Shown: positions 37,776 through 45,741 of the stretch, piece by piece
Position numbering within the stretch: position 1 is the stretch's first letter
How the letters are laid out: every line of letters begins with the position of its first letter
Origin: Streptomyces sp. NBC_01689
Lineage (GTDB): Bacteria; Actinomycetota; Actinomycetes; Streptomycetales; Streptomycetaceae
Direction of reading: 5' to 3'
NCBI RefSeq assembly: GCF_036250675.1
Contig: NZ_CP109592.1
Location: 4,030,001 to 4,094,000 of the forward strand
DNA: 64,000 bases
Notes under the pieces: generated by a model
Seen by the model: the letters and a program-made list of their open reading frames with translations, nothing else
Databases searched by the model: none
Told to the model about the DNA's origin: nothing
Made by a program: the position numbers and the translations under genes

Positions 37776-37860
37776 AAAAAAACGGGCCGGTCCGTGGGGG
37801 GGAGACGGACCGGCCCGAGGGGGGGTTTCCACCATAACCCTTCGTAAGTGATGCTGCGTG
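37776..37860 (-). ncRNA. Probable 6C-type small RNA with intrinsic terminator
   Basis: On the minus strand a hairpin GGGTT-N8-AACCC (37840-37823) is followed by a run of seven C (37825-37819). Next is a perfect 13-bp stem (37817-37805 with 37795-37783) whose loop carries a second run of seven C (37802-37796), ending in seven U (37782-37776). Two stem-loops each with six or more cytosines, and a U-tract terminator, match the description of the actinobacterial 6C RNA. No minus-strand protein gene precedes it, so the terminator would otherwise be orphaned. The 5' end is uncertain. Confidence 0.6.
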
Positions 37861-37915
37861 CATCGGCGTGCCACAACTACCCTCCGCAACCGATCGGCGA
37901 CGGCGCGGTGAGCGC

Positions 37916-38012
37916 GGAATCCCTCATTCAGGGCGTGATCTTGGCTGGATCACAGCGGATTCCAAGGGAATCGGCGGCTATTCGGGTGAATCCACAGGCA
38001 ATCAGAGGGATC
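37916..38012. repeat. Cluster of GAATCC/GGATTC motifs
   Basis: GGAATCC (37916-37922), GATTCC-AAG-GGAATC (37958-37972, 6-bp inverted repeat), TGAATCC (about 37987) and GGGATCC (about 38007) occur within 100 bp. They lie between the small RNA (-) and the DUF192 gene (+). They may be multiple binding sites for one regulator. No ORF here is convincing. Confidence 0.4.
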
Positions 38013-38122
38013 CATGGGGTCCGCACCTGCCGGCGCCCGCCGCGTCGCCCCGAGGGCGCGTACTCCGGGAGAGTGACGCGCTTCCGTGTCGCCCGCTTGA
38101 CGACGGCGCTACCTTCGCCGTC

Positions 38123-38458
38123 ATGGTCATGTTCACCACGGAACGGACGTCCGCACCCGTGCCGCTGGAACTCGCCGAGTCGGCGCGGGCCCGGCGCCGC
38201 GGTCTGCTCGGACGGGACGGGATCGAGGGTGCGCTGCTGCTCGGTCCGGCGAGCGCGGTGCACACCCTGGGCATGCGCTTCCCGATCGACGTCGCCTATC
38301 TGGACCGGGGCCTGCGGGTCCTGGCGGTGCGGAGGATGCGGCCGGGGCGGCTGGGGCTTCCCCGACCGCGTTCCCGGTACGTGCTGGAGGCGGAGGCCGG
38401 GGCGATGGAGCGGTGGGGCGTACGGCGCGGGGCGCAGGTGACGCTGCACGGCCGGTGA
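38123..38458 (+). CDS. DUF192 protein
   Basis: 111 aa DUF192-family protein of unknown function. Visible core: VPLELAESARARRRGLLGRDG, ALLLGPASAVHTLGMRFPIDVAYLD (the conserved HTxGMxFPIDVxFLD), VRRMRPGRLGLPRPRSRYVLEAEAGAMERWG. Unlike many DUF192 proteins it has no signal peptide. ATG 38123 follows TACCTT by 7 nt, a leaderless pattern. Confidence 0.88.
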   Translation: MVMFTTERTSAPVPLELAESARARRRGLLGRDGIEGALLLGPASAVHTLGMRFPIDVAYLDRGLRVLAVRRMRPGRLGLPRPRSRYVLEAEAGAMERWGVRRGAQVTLHGR

Positions 38459-38481
38459 CACGGCACCGGACGATGGCGCGC

Positions 38482-38514
38482 GGCACCGCGCGGTCCCCTC
38501 CACCGCGCGGTGCC
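38482..38514 (+). terminator. Terminator after DUF192 gene
   Basis: Perfect 13-bp arms GGCACCGCGCGGT (38482-38494) and 38502-38514, 7-nt loop. The remaining 267 bp to the methyltransferase stop (38515-38781) show no gene I can support. Confidence 0.75.
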
Positions 38515-38781
38515 ACAGACACGCGCGGCTTTGCTCACGCGAATTACCTTGGTCCGAACTTACGTGAGGCGATCAACGAGAGCGAGTCGCTCCCGATAAC
38601 GATGTGGACACCGCGCGGACCGCCCCGCCGTCCGGAGGAGCGCTTTCCGCTCGACGGCCCGCGTCAGGGCGTTTTCGGTCAATCTTCCGGGCATGCGCCG
38701 ATCATCCCGTTCGCGCGGCGGGGAGGGCGGTGCCGGGCGTGCCGCCGGACCGCCCCTTCCGCGCTGCCGTACCTCCGGCTT

Positions 38782-39558
38782 CTACGGCCGCGGCTTCCGT
38801 GCCTCGACCAGGAGGCGGGTGCTGTGCGCGACGAAGGGTCCCTCCGCCTCGATCCGCTCGTGCAGCGACCGGAGTTGGGGCAGGTACCGGTCGACGGTGA
38901 AGCCCGGGACCATCCAGATCACCTTGCGCAGGAAGTGCACGACGGCCCCGATGTCGAAGAACTCGACGCGCAGCCGCTCCGCGCGCAGGTCCACGACGTC
39001 GAGTCCGGCGGCCGCCGCGTCGGCGCGGGCCCGGTCGGGGTGCCGGGCGTTGCGGACCGAGTCGGGCTGCCGTCCGACGAAGTGCTCGACCAGTTCGACG
39101 ACGCTCGCGGGCCCGATCTGCTGGGAGAAGTACCTGCCGCCGGGGCTCAGGACACGGGCGATCTCGGTCCAGTGGGCGCGGACCGGATGCCGGCTGGTGA
39201 CCAGGTCGAAGGCACCGTCGGCGAAGGGCAGCGGCGCGTCCTCGGGTGCGGCGACGACCACGACACCGCGGGGCCGCAACAGGGTGGTCGCCTTGACCAT
39301 GTTCGGCGGCCAGCCCTCGGTGGCCGCCATGACCGGGGGCAACCGGGGTGCGGAGGCGAGGACTTCGCCGCCGCCGGTCTGGATGTCGAGGGCGGCGACG
39401 GCCCCCGCCAGCCGCTCCCCCATCGCCCGCGCGTATCCCCAGGAGGGCCGCTGCTCGGTGGCGCGGCCCTCGAACCAGGAGAAGTCCCAGCCCTCGACGG
39501 ACACGGACGCGGCCTCGGCGACGAGATCCTCGAAGGTGCGCGGAACGGTACGGGTCAT
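38782..39558 (-). CDS. Class I SAM-dependent methyltransferase
   Basis: 258 aa from ATG 39558 with GGGAGGAT upstream. The SAM-binding motif I is AALDIQTGGGEVLA (residues about 56-68); motif II region VVVAAPEDAPLPFADGAFDLVTSRHPVRAHWTEIARVLSPGGRYFSQQIG matches the Methyltransf_11 fold (split: D-x-A-LPF-x-DGAFD, VLSPGG). Substrate unknown. The open frame continues upstream to 40452 antisense to the DinB and GNAT genes and is not real there. Convergent with DUF192; divergent from the DinB gene. Confidence 0.88.
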   Translation of the reverse strand: MTRTVPRTFEDLVAEAASVSVEGWDFSWFEGRATEQRPSWGYARAMGERLAGAVAALDIQTGGGEVLASAPRLPPVMAATEGWPPNMVKATTLLRPRGVVVVAAPEDAPLPFADGAFDLVTSRHPVRAHWTEIARVLSPGGRYFSQQIGPASVVELVEHFVGRQPDSVRNARHPDRARADAAAAGLDVVDLRAERLRVEFFDIGAVVHFLRKVIWMVPGFTVDRYLPQLRSLHERIEAEGPFVAHSTRLLVEARKPRP

Positions 39559-39678
39559 GAGGTGATCCTCCCAACGGCCGCGCGACGAAGCCAGCGGATT
39601 TCCGCCGGGCGGCCGGCGGGCCCCACCGCACGGCCGGGCGGCGGGGGCGATGTCCGTGGCCGCTGCTACGTTCCGGCC

Positions 39679-40191
39679 ATGACGACGAGGACCGGGGCCC
39701 GGCACGTGCCCTACACGGGCGGCGAGAAGGAAAGTCTGCACGCGAGTCTCGACCGGCACCGGGACGCTGTGCTCTGGAAGCTGGAAGGACTCGACGACGA
39801 GCAGCTGAGGCGGGTGATGACACCGTCCGGCACGAATCTGCTGGGCCTGGTGAAGCATCTCGCCTCCGTCGAGTACGGCTGGTTCTGCTCGACCTTCGGG
39901 CGGTCGACGGAGCCGCTCTGGTTCGACCCTGCCTCCGAGGAGGACATGAGCGCGGGTCAGGGCGAGGCGACGGAACGGATCGTGGAGTTCTACGGCCGCG
40001 CTCGCGCCGCCGCCGACCGTACGATCGCCGAACTCTCCCTCGACGACGTGGGCACGGCGTGGAACGGCACGACGGTCTCGCTGCGGTGGGTCCTCATCCG
40101 CATGGTCGAGGAGACGGCCCGGCACGCGGGGCACCTGGACATCGTGCGGGAGCTGATCGACGGGAGCACGGGCGGTCACCGTCCGGGCTGA
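39679..40191 (+). CDS. DinB-family (DUF664) protein
   Basis: 170 aa four-helix DinB/YfiT-like protein. The metal-binding His residues are apparent in GLVKHLASVEYGWF, and EETARHAGHLDIVRELIDG carries the second motif with two His. Actinobacterial members are putative thiol (mycothiol) transferases or metal hydrolases; the substrate is not known. ATG 39679 follows TACGTT by 6 nt, so it is likely leaderless. Confidence 0.9.
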   Translation: MTTRTGARHVPYTGGEKESLHASLDRHRDAVLWKLEGLDDEQLRRVMTPSGTNLLGLVKHLASVEYGWFCSTFGRSTEPLWFDPASEEDMSAGQGEATERIVEFYGRARAAADRTIAELSLDDVGTAWNGTTVSLRWVLIRMVEETARHAGHLDIVRELIDGSTGGHRPG

Positions 40192-40198
40192 GACGGAG

Positions 40199-40223
40199 CC
40201 CGCCGCCCCGGCCGGGCGGCGGG
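40199..40223. terminator. Bidirectional terminator between DinB and GNAT genes
   Basis: Perfect 10-bp arms CCCGCCGCCC (40199-40208) and 40214-40223, 5-nt loop. Confidence 0.65.
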
Positions 40224-40228
40224 GGCGG

Positions 40229-40729
40229 TCAGTTCCGACCGGGTGACGCCTCCCCACTCGCGGGCCCGGTGGTCTCCGGGAGGACGAGCAGGGCGTGTTC
40301 GTCCTCGCCGTGGCGCACGGTGCCGGAGTGCCGGAAGCCGTGCTGCTCCAGCAGGCGTACCGACGCGGTGTTGCCGGTGAAGGGGTCGGCGTGCAGCGGA
40401 CGGTTCCGTTCGACGGCGAGGAAGAGGCCGAGGGCTCTGCCTCCGATGCCACGGCCCCAGTACGGGCGGCCCAGCCAGTAGCCGACGAACCGCCGGTCGT
40501 CCTCCCACCAGGCGACGATGCTGCCCGCCACCTCGCCGTCCACGACGACGGTGCGCACCAGACAGGTCGCGTCGCCGAGGACCCGCTCCTTCCAGTGGCG
40601 CATGAAGGCGTCCCGCGGGCGCGGCGTGAACCGCGAGCGCCGCAGGGCCTCGGGCTCGTGCTCGTACGCGAGGAAGGCCTCCAGATCGGCTTCCACGACG
40701 TCCCGCAACCGCACGCTGTCCTCTGTCAT
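40229..40729 (-). CDS. GNAT-family N-acetyltransferase
   Basis: 166 aa from ATG 40729. Acetyltransf_3-type: VRLRDVVEADLEAFLAYEHEPEA, then VGYWLGRPYWGRGIGGRALGLFL (acetyl-CoA pyrophosphate loop R-G-I-G-G-R-A) and NTASVRLLEQHGFRHSG. This is the RimJ/RimL subgroup, which often acetylates protein N-termini or small amines; the target is unknown. CAGACT ends 7 nt before the ATG, so it may be leaderless. The upstream extension to 40759 is unlikely. Confidence 0.92.
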   Translation of the reverse strand: MTEDSVRLRDVVEADLEAFLAYEHEPEALRRSRFTPRPRDAFMRHWKERVLGDATCLVRTVVVDGEVAGSIVAWWEDDRRFVGYWLGRPYWGRGIGGRALGLFLAVERNRPLHADPFTGNTASVRLLEQHGFRHSGTVRHGEDEHALLVLPETTGPASGEASPGRN

Positions 40730-40787
40730 ACCCGCGAGTCTGGCACCCGGCACTGACAACGGGTCCGCCGTCCGGCAGAGGCCCGCG

Positions 40788-41660
40788 CTACGGGACGAGC
40801 GCCCGTACCTCCTCGGCCGCGAACCGCACGAACCCCTCGGGATCGGGTTCGTCGCCCGTGGGCTGGAGGATCACCGCGTCCGCTCCGGCCTCGGCGAGCC
40901 GCCGTACGGCCGCGGCGACCGCGTCCGCGTCCCCCGCGACGCCGAGATCCGGCACCGAACCCAGGCCCTCCGCCTCGAACTCGGCCCTGATCCGGGCCTC
41001 GGCGCCGGGGCCGGTGGCGGCGAGCAGGTACACGACGACGCGGTGCGGGTCGCTGCGGCCGGCGGACGCGCGCCCCTCGTCGATGAGCCGGCGCGCGTGC
41101 CGTACGCCGTCCGGCGAGGTGGACGAGGTGAGGACGGTGCCGTCGGCGGCCTCCCCGGAGAGCCGGAGCGTACGGGGTCCGGAAGCGCCGGCGAGAACGG
41201 GCACGGGGGCGGCGGGCGGCCAGTCGAGGGCGACGTCCTCCAGGGTGACGTAGCGCCCGTGTGTGGTGAGGCGTTCGCCCCGGAGCAGCGCGCGCAGGGC
41301 GTCGAGGTGCTCGCGCAGAAGCGTCAGCGGGGACCCGGGCCGCACCCCGACCTGCCCCATCCACTCCTGTACGCCGTGCCCGACGCCGAGGACCGCGCGG
41401 CCCGGGAACATCCGGTGCAGGGTCGCTGCCTCCATCGCGACGAGCGCCACGTTGCGCAGGGGGACCGGCAGCAGGCCGACGCCGACGCGCAGGCGCTCGG
41501 TCCAGGCGAGCGCGGCGGCGGCCGCCGAGATCCCGCCCTCCCGGAAGCAGTCCTCCCACAACCACAGCTCCTCCAGCCCGACGTCGTCCGCGAGCCGGGC
41601 GATGCCGCGGAGGCGTTCGGGCGGCAACTGGGGCCGCAGGACGGCGCCGAGGGTGGTCAT
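40788..41660 (-). CDS. LLM-class flavin-dependent oxidoreductase
   Basis: 290 aa luciferase-like monooxygenase (F420 or FMN dependent). TIM-barrel features: TLGAVLRPQLPPERLRGIARLADDVGLEELWLWEDCF, RLRVGVGLLPVPLRNVALVAMEAATLHRMFPGRAVLGVGHG (split across the barrel), and GPRTLRLSGEAADGTVLTSS. The pattern resembles F420-dependent reductases common in actinobacteria. Substrate unknown. ATG 41660; the gene begins 42 bp after the minus-strand lipoprotein gene ends, so partial co-transcription is possible. Confidence 0.9.
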   Translation of the reverse strand: MTTLGAVLRPQLPPERLRGIARLADDVGLEELWLWEDCFREGGISAAAAALAWTERLRVGVGLLPVPLRNVALVAMEAATLHRMFPGRAVLGVGHGVQEWMGQVGVRPGSPLTLLREHLDALRALLRGERLTTHGRYVTLEDVALDWPPAAPVPVLAGASGPRTLRLSGEAADGTVLTSSTSPDGVRHARRLIDEGRASAGRSDPHRVVVYLLAATGPGAEARIRAEFEAEGLGSVPDLGVAGDADAVAAAVRRLAEAGADAVILQPTGDEPDPEGFVRFAAEEVRALVP

Positions 41661-41702
41661 GGGGTCTCCGTATCGGGAGGCGATGGTGCCGGGCGGCCGG
41701 AT

Positions 41703-42224
41703 TCAGGACTCGCAGGGAAGCGACTTGCGGTAGGCCTCGGAGAACGGGTCGAGGAAGCGCTGGAGTTTCTTGCTCATGTCTCCGTCGGCGTGCACCAGCC
41801 GGGCCTCGATGGAGAAACGCTCCGCCTTGTACGTGGTGTTCTTGCAGTCGATCACGGTGAACGCCTCGTCGTCCCAGAGCGCGAAGCGCCCCCCGTCGGC
41901 CGGGCGCAGGTTGAAGGAGTGGCTTTTCTCCGCGGCCTGTTCCGCGGTGGTTCCGGCGGGTTGCCAGTTGCCCTGGATCGAGAGCTCGGTATCGCCGTCG
42001 ACGACCACATCGCAGTACGGGCGTGGCACCGCGCCGGACGCCTGAGACTTGACGACCTTCAGCTTGTCGCCACCCGGCAGCAGGTCCTTGGTGAGTTCTG
42101 GTTTCGCGGGAACACCGCACAGCTCGTCCGGGACCGAGTAGGCCCTGTCGTCACCGCCTGAGCAACCGGCGAGCGTCAGCAGGGCAAGTGCGCCGAGCAC
42201 ACCGACGGCTTTGTGTCTGATCAC
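41703..42224 (-). CDS. Lipoprotein, third gene of WXG/DUF6571-like operon
   Basis: 173 aa from GTG 42224, which overlaps the stop of the 764-aa gene by 4 bp (GTGA). The signal peptide ends in the lipobox LTLAGCSGG, so it is a membrane-anchored lipoprotein. Four more cysteines (ELCGVPAKPE, PYCDVVVDG, VIDCKNTTY, SLPCES) suggest disulfides outside the cell. I do not recognise a domain. Tight coupling to a candidate secreted effector makes an immunity or delivery role plausible, but this is inference. Confidence 0.8.
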   Translation of the reverse strand: MIRHKAVGVLGALALLTLAGCSGGDDRAYSVPDELCGVPAKPELTKDLLPGGDKLKVVKSQASGAVPRPYCDVVVDGDTELSIQGNWQPAGTTAEQAAEKSHSFNLRPADGGRFALWDDEAFTVIDCKNTTYKAERFSIEARLVHADGDMSKKLQRFLDPFSEAYRKSLPCES

Positions 42225-44515
42225 GATGCGTCTCCCGCGCTTTCCATCGTGGCGCCGGCGGTGTGGCCGTCGTCCGCGCCGTTCGCCGCCGAGTTCTTGA
42301 GGTCGTTGATGGTGTCGGCGGTGAAGCCACTGTTGCGAGTGGCAGCGCCGACAGCCGTCCTCGCCGAGTCCATCACCGCCGAGCGCCCTTCGTGGTAGGT
42401 GCGCGTCGCGTCCCCTTCGGCCTGGTCCGAGGAGTCCTTCTCGATGCTCTTCATGATGGATTCCTGGATGTCCTCGGAAGCCCACTCCAGTGGAGCCCCG
42501 AGGATCGGCACGCGTTCAGCAGCCTTGTCGACTCCCATGCCGAGGAGACGATCCGCCCACTTCTGCTTCTCGGCGGCGGCTTCGTTGAACTCCTTGTCCG
42601 ATGCGGTGTGGTAGTCGAGCACGGCGTCGGCCCGCGATTCACTCATGACGCCCGCGACGATTCCACCCGCGCGCGTGGCGTTCCGCAGCCGCTCGGCATC
42701 CGAGACGGACGAGTCGCTGTCGCCGTTGATCACGTCGTTCACGACATCCGCCGTGTAGGCCTGCTGAGCGCTGGTGATGGACGCGTAGGCACCCGGGTCC
42801 TGCCCGACTTCCGCGAGGAACCGGTGCGCGGCCAACGAGTTCAGCTGAGCCGGTTCACCGAACGTCGTGAACTGGTCCCCGCCTCCGGCCAGAGCGCTCT
42901 GGAAGTCCCCCATGTACTCGGCGGTGATGTCCCCGAGGCTTCCTCGCATGGCGTAGAGGGGGCCCGACTCCTCGTCGATGTCCCCGTTCTCGTTGTGCCG
43001 GATGAGCGCCGGGTCGTTGCCGAACTTCTCGACGATGTCGTTGACGAGTTGCGCGCGCTCCGGAGTGTGCCGGATCGCGTCCGCGGTGTCGTCGCTGTCG
43101 TAGGGGCGTCCCGTCGTCGCCGATTCGAGGGCGTGGCCGAGGGCCTCAGGGCCGTAGCCGAGTGCCGTCTTCGTCTTGTCCTCGTCTGCGAGGATGTTGG
43201 TGTCGTTCGTGTCGACGGTCCAATCGAAGTCCTTGTCCGTGAAGACATCCAGGTACGACTTGAAGTCGACCTTGCCGTCCTTCTTGACCGTGCCGTCCTC
43301 GTTGTACGCGGTGGGCGGGTCCGTGAAGAACTTCTCCGACGCCTCGGGGCTGTGACCGAGCGCCTCGAGGACGCTGTTGAGCGGGTCGTTGCCGGTGCCG
43401 AGCCGGCCGGAGGGGTTGAAGCCGTAGATGTCCTCGCTGCCCATGGGCTTGTTGTTCAGGAAGCGGTACGGGTCTTCCTTGTGGAGCTGGGTGATGTGCT
43501 CCGCGATCGGGTTGATGAAGCGCGCGTCGTAGTTCCCGTAGCGCAGGAGCCCGCCGAGGACCTGGTACCCGTACGGCTTGTTCCACTGGCCCTGCTGCCA
43601 GCCGATCTCCTGTGTGCCGAGGCGGCGGAAGTCGGAGCCCCAGCTCGCCGGCAGATGGTGCGCGGTGTCCGGGTCGGTGGCGTTGGCCAGTGCGAAGCCC
43701 ATGTTCTTCTGGAGGTCCCGGACACCGTCCAGGCGTACCTTCGACGCGTGCGCGTCGGTGCCGTCGATGGACATCTCGGCGTAGAACTGGAGCGTCTTCT
43801 CCGGTCCGCCGAGCCCCTGGTAGAACTCGGTGGCGAACTCGCCGTCCTTCTCACGTCCGTTGAAGCGGATCAGCCGGTTGAGTTCGGCCAGCTCCTGGTC
43901 GGTCATCTTGTCGCCCTTGTGGGCGAGTTCCAGCGCGCGTTCGGCCTGGGCGTCGTTCAGGGACTCGTACGCGCTGTGGCCGGCGTTGTGCGGATCGCTG
44001 CCGTGGCTCTTGCGCAGGGCGCGGGCCACCGACGCGTCGATCTCCGCGGCGTGGGCGAGGAGTCCGTTGATACGGCCCTCCAACTCCTGCCGGGCGTCCA
44101 GCTGTTCCTGGGTCCGTTCGTCCGTGTCGCCCCGGACGTGCGGGAAGAAGCAGCGGACCTTGCCGTCGCCGATGTCCTCGACGCGGATACCGAGACCGGG
44201 CGCGTCCGCCTGGACCGCGGTCCTGATCTGCTTCTGGAGGGCGGCGAGTTCCGTGTGGGCGTCGTCGAGGACCTGGTAGATGCTGTTCGCCTCGGTGTGG
44301 AGGTCGGCTATCTCCTTGGCCGCCTTGGCCACGAACTCCCGGGTGACCGTGGCGTTCACCCCGGCCCAGCGGGCGGCGTCGGACTTGGCCTGCATGCCCT
44401 TGCGGGCGTTCTCCGCCTGGGTCTTGAGTCCGTCGACGGTGTTCTTCCAGTCCGTGACGGCGGTGGAGAGCCGGCCCAGGTCGACCTCGACGAGATCCGT
44501 GAACGTGAGAGCCAT
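42221..44515 (-). CDS. DUF6571-like large protein with N-terminal WXG-type helical hairpin
   Basis: 764 aa, no signal peptide or TM helix. The N-terminal 120 residues form long amphipathic helices with a W50-A-G52 turn (DAARWAGVN), like LXG/WXG100 type VII secretion substrates. A second helical region (about 140-230) follows. The central part (about 240-540) has GFALANATDPDTAHHLPASWG, then GTQEIGWQQGQWNKPYGYQVLGGLLRYGNYD and SYLDVFTDKDFDWTVDTNDTN, a pattern I associate with actinobacterial DUF6571. The C-terminal 200 residues are helical, with an ILGAPLEWASEDI hydrophobic patch. No known toxin active site is visible. It is 9 bp downstream of a small partner gene and overlaps a lipoprotein gene. 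Confidence 0.82.
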   Translation of the reverse strand: MALTFTDLVEVDLGRLSTAVTDWKNTVDGLKTQAENARKGMQAKSDAARWAGVNATVTREFVAKAAKEIADLHTEANSIYQVLDDAHTELAALQKQIRTAVQADAPGLGIRVEDIGDGKVRCFFPHVRGDTDERTQEQLDARQELEGRINGLLAHAAEIDASVARALRKSHGSDPHNAGHSAYESLNDAQAERALELAHKGDKMTDQELAELNRLIRFNGREKDGEFATEFYQGLGGPEKTLQFYAEMSIDGTDAHASKVRLDGVRDLQKNMGFALANATDPDTAHHLPASWGSDFRRLGTQEIGWQQGQWNKPYGYQVLGGLLRYGNYDARFINPIAEHITQLHKEDPYRFLNNKPMGSEDIYGFNPSGRLGTGNDPLNSVLEALGHSPEASEKFFTDPPTAYNEDGTVKKDGKVDFKSYLDVFTDKDFDWTVDTNDTNILADEDKTKTALGYGPEALGHALESATTGRPYDSDDTADAIRHTPERAQLVNDIVEKFGNDPALIRHNENGDIDEESGPLYAMRGSLGDITAEYMGDFQSALAGGGDQFTTFGEPAQLNSLAAHRFLAEVGQDPGAYASITSAQQAYTADVVNDVINGDSDSSVSDAERLRNATRAGGIVAGVMSESRADAVLDYHTASDKEFNEAAAEKQKWADRLLGMGVDKAAERVPILGAPLEWASEDIQESIMKSIEKDSSDQAEGDATRTYHEGRSAVMDSARTAVGAATRNSGFTADTINDLKNSAANGADDGHTAGATMESAGDAS

Positions 44516-44524
44516 CCGACGCCC

Positions 44525-44998
44525 CTACTTGAAGTACTTGTCGAGTTCGGACACGGACTCGGCCGAGCCGTCGCGGCCCCGCAGCACGGCCCCGATCTCG
44601 GCGTCCTGCTCCGCGTGCAGCTTCTTGCTGAAGTCGAGATGGTTGGAGATGTGTGCGCACGCCTGGAGCACCGACTTGGCCTGGGAGGTCCACACCTCGA
44701 CCGTCAGCTCCAGGGCGGCGCCCGTCTCGAAGCCGTGCGCCTTCAGGGCGGCCGCCGACTGCATGGTCGAGCCGGCGCCCGCCTTGTCCGCGCCCGCGCC
44801 CGCGATGTCCGTCGTCCTGTGCAGCTCTCCGTAGAGGACGAACGCCTCGTGGCCGACCGCGCCCAGGTCGTCCTGGTTCACCACCAGGTCGGCACCGCCA
44901 CCACCGCCCGGATCGGCGGGCACCTGGTTCAGCCGCATGTGCGTCGTGCTCCGCCGGGCCGCGTCGGCCTTCAGCTTCTCCCACTCGTCCCAGGCCAT
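44525..44998 (-). CDS. Small helical WXG100-associated partner protein
   Basis: 157 aa. MAWDEWEKLKADAA begins the protein, then a Gly-rich linker, then a helical bundle (DDLGAVGHEAFVLYGELHRTTD, GFETGAALELTVEVWTSQAKSVLQACAHISNHLDFSKKLH across residues about 45-130) and an acidic tail with ELDKYFK. The size and helix pattern resemble ESX/WXG100-type partners encoded before large DUF6571-like genes in Streptomyces. It probably forms a complex with the next protein (9 bp gap). The upstream region (44999-45153) carries CCTTACCG twice, 11 bp apart (45082-45100), which may be a regulator site. Confidence 0.75.
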   Translation of the reverse strand: MAWDEWEKLKADAARRSTTHMRLNQVPADPGGGGGADLVVNQDDLGAVGHEAFVLYGELHRTTDIAGAGADKAGAGSTMQSAAALKAHGFETGAALELTVEVWTSQAKSVLQACAHISNHLDFSKKLHAEQDAEIGAVLRGRDGSAESVSELDKYFK

Positions 44999-45153
44999 GC
45001 GACCAGTGCCCTCCCGCGATCCCTACGGTCCCCGTGGTCCCTCTGGTGCGGCAGCCGGGCGCGGCTCTCGAACGCCCGTGCCCTTACCGCGTCCTTACCG
45101 TAGCAATGCTGCCGTGAGCGCCGATCACTCGAAGGGCACCTCACATCAATGCT

Positions 45154-45729
45154 TCACACTTGCCCGCCGGTGTCTCGCTCGTACCTCAGGAGCACGACCC
45201 CGTTGCCGAAGGTGCGGGTCCCGGTGAGCCGGAGCGCGGTCAGGGTGTCCGTCTTCGGGAACAGGGGTGTGCCGCCGCCGATCAGCACCGGATGGACGTA
45301 GATCCGCAGCTCGTCGACCAGGTCGTGCCGCAGGAACGTGGCGGCCAGGTCGGCGCCGCCCAGTCCGAGGTCCCCGCCGGGCTCCTCCTTGAGCGCGCGG
45401 ACCTCCTCCGGCACGACCTCCCGGACCACCGTGGTGTTCCAGTCGGACCGTTCGAGTGACCGTGAGTACACGAACTTCGGGATGTCCCGCCAGATCCTCG
45501 CGAACTCGGCCTCGGTGGGGGTGGCGGCGGGGTCCTGGTCGGCGGTCGGCCAGTACGCGGCCATCAGTTCGTGCGTCACCCGGCCGTCCAGCAGCGCGCC
45601 GAAGCGGCTGATCTCCTCGTTGAAGTGCTGGTGCAACTCCTCGTCGACCCGGTGCCAGCCGATCTCGCGGTCGGGTCCCTCGATGTACCCGTCGAGGGAC
45701 ACCGACATCATCAGCACGATCTTCCTCAT
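45154..45729 (-). CDS. RibD C-terminal / dihydrofolate reductase-family protein
   Basis: 191 aa. MRKIVLMMSVSLDGYIEGPDREIGWHRVDEE is the typical start of the DHFR-like RibD_C family. It continues with FGALLDGRVTHELMAAYWP, KFVYSRSLERSDWNTTVV, DLGLGGADLAATFLRHDLVDELRIYVHPVLIGGGTPLF and a C-terminal GNGVVLLRYER. It probably binds NADPH and reduces an unknown substrate. It lies 12 bp after the OmpA-domain gene and may be the last member of the pilus operon or a passenger. Confidence 0.9.
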   Translation of the reverse strand: MRKIVLMMSVSLDGYIEGPDREIGWHRVDEELHQHFNEEISRFGALLDGRVTHELMAAYWPTADQDPAATPTEAEFARIWRDIPKFVYSRSLERSDWNTTVVREVVPEEVRALKEEPGGDLGLGGADLAATFLRHDLVDELRIYVHPVLIGGGTPLFPKTDTLTALRLTGTRTFGNGVVLLRYERDTGGQV

Positions 45730-45741
45730 GGCAGCACGCTC

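Noticed and set aside
38515..38781. Possible small gene between the DUF192 and methyltransferase genes
   Set aside because: Frames are open but lack codon bias agreement, ribosome binding sites or recognisable sequence.
38702..39823. 373-codon minus-strand frame overlapping the methyltransferase gene
   Set aside because: Out of frame with the recognised SAM-binding motifs; shadow ORF.
42263..45103. A 946-codon plus-strand frame opposite the DUF6571-like operon
   Set aside because: Antisense shadow; composition is the complement of Asp/Ala-rich coding sequence.
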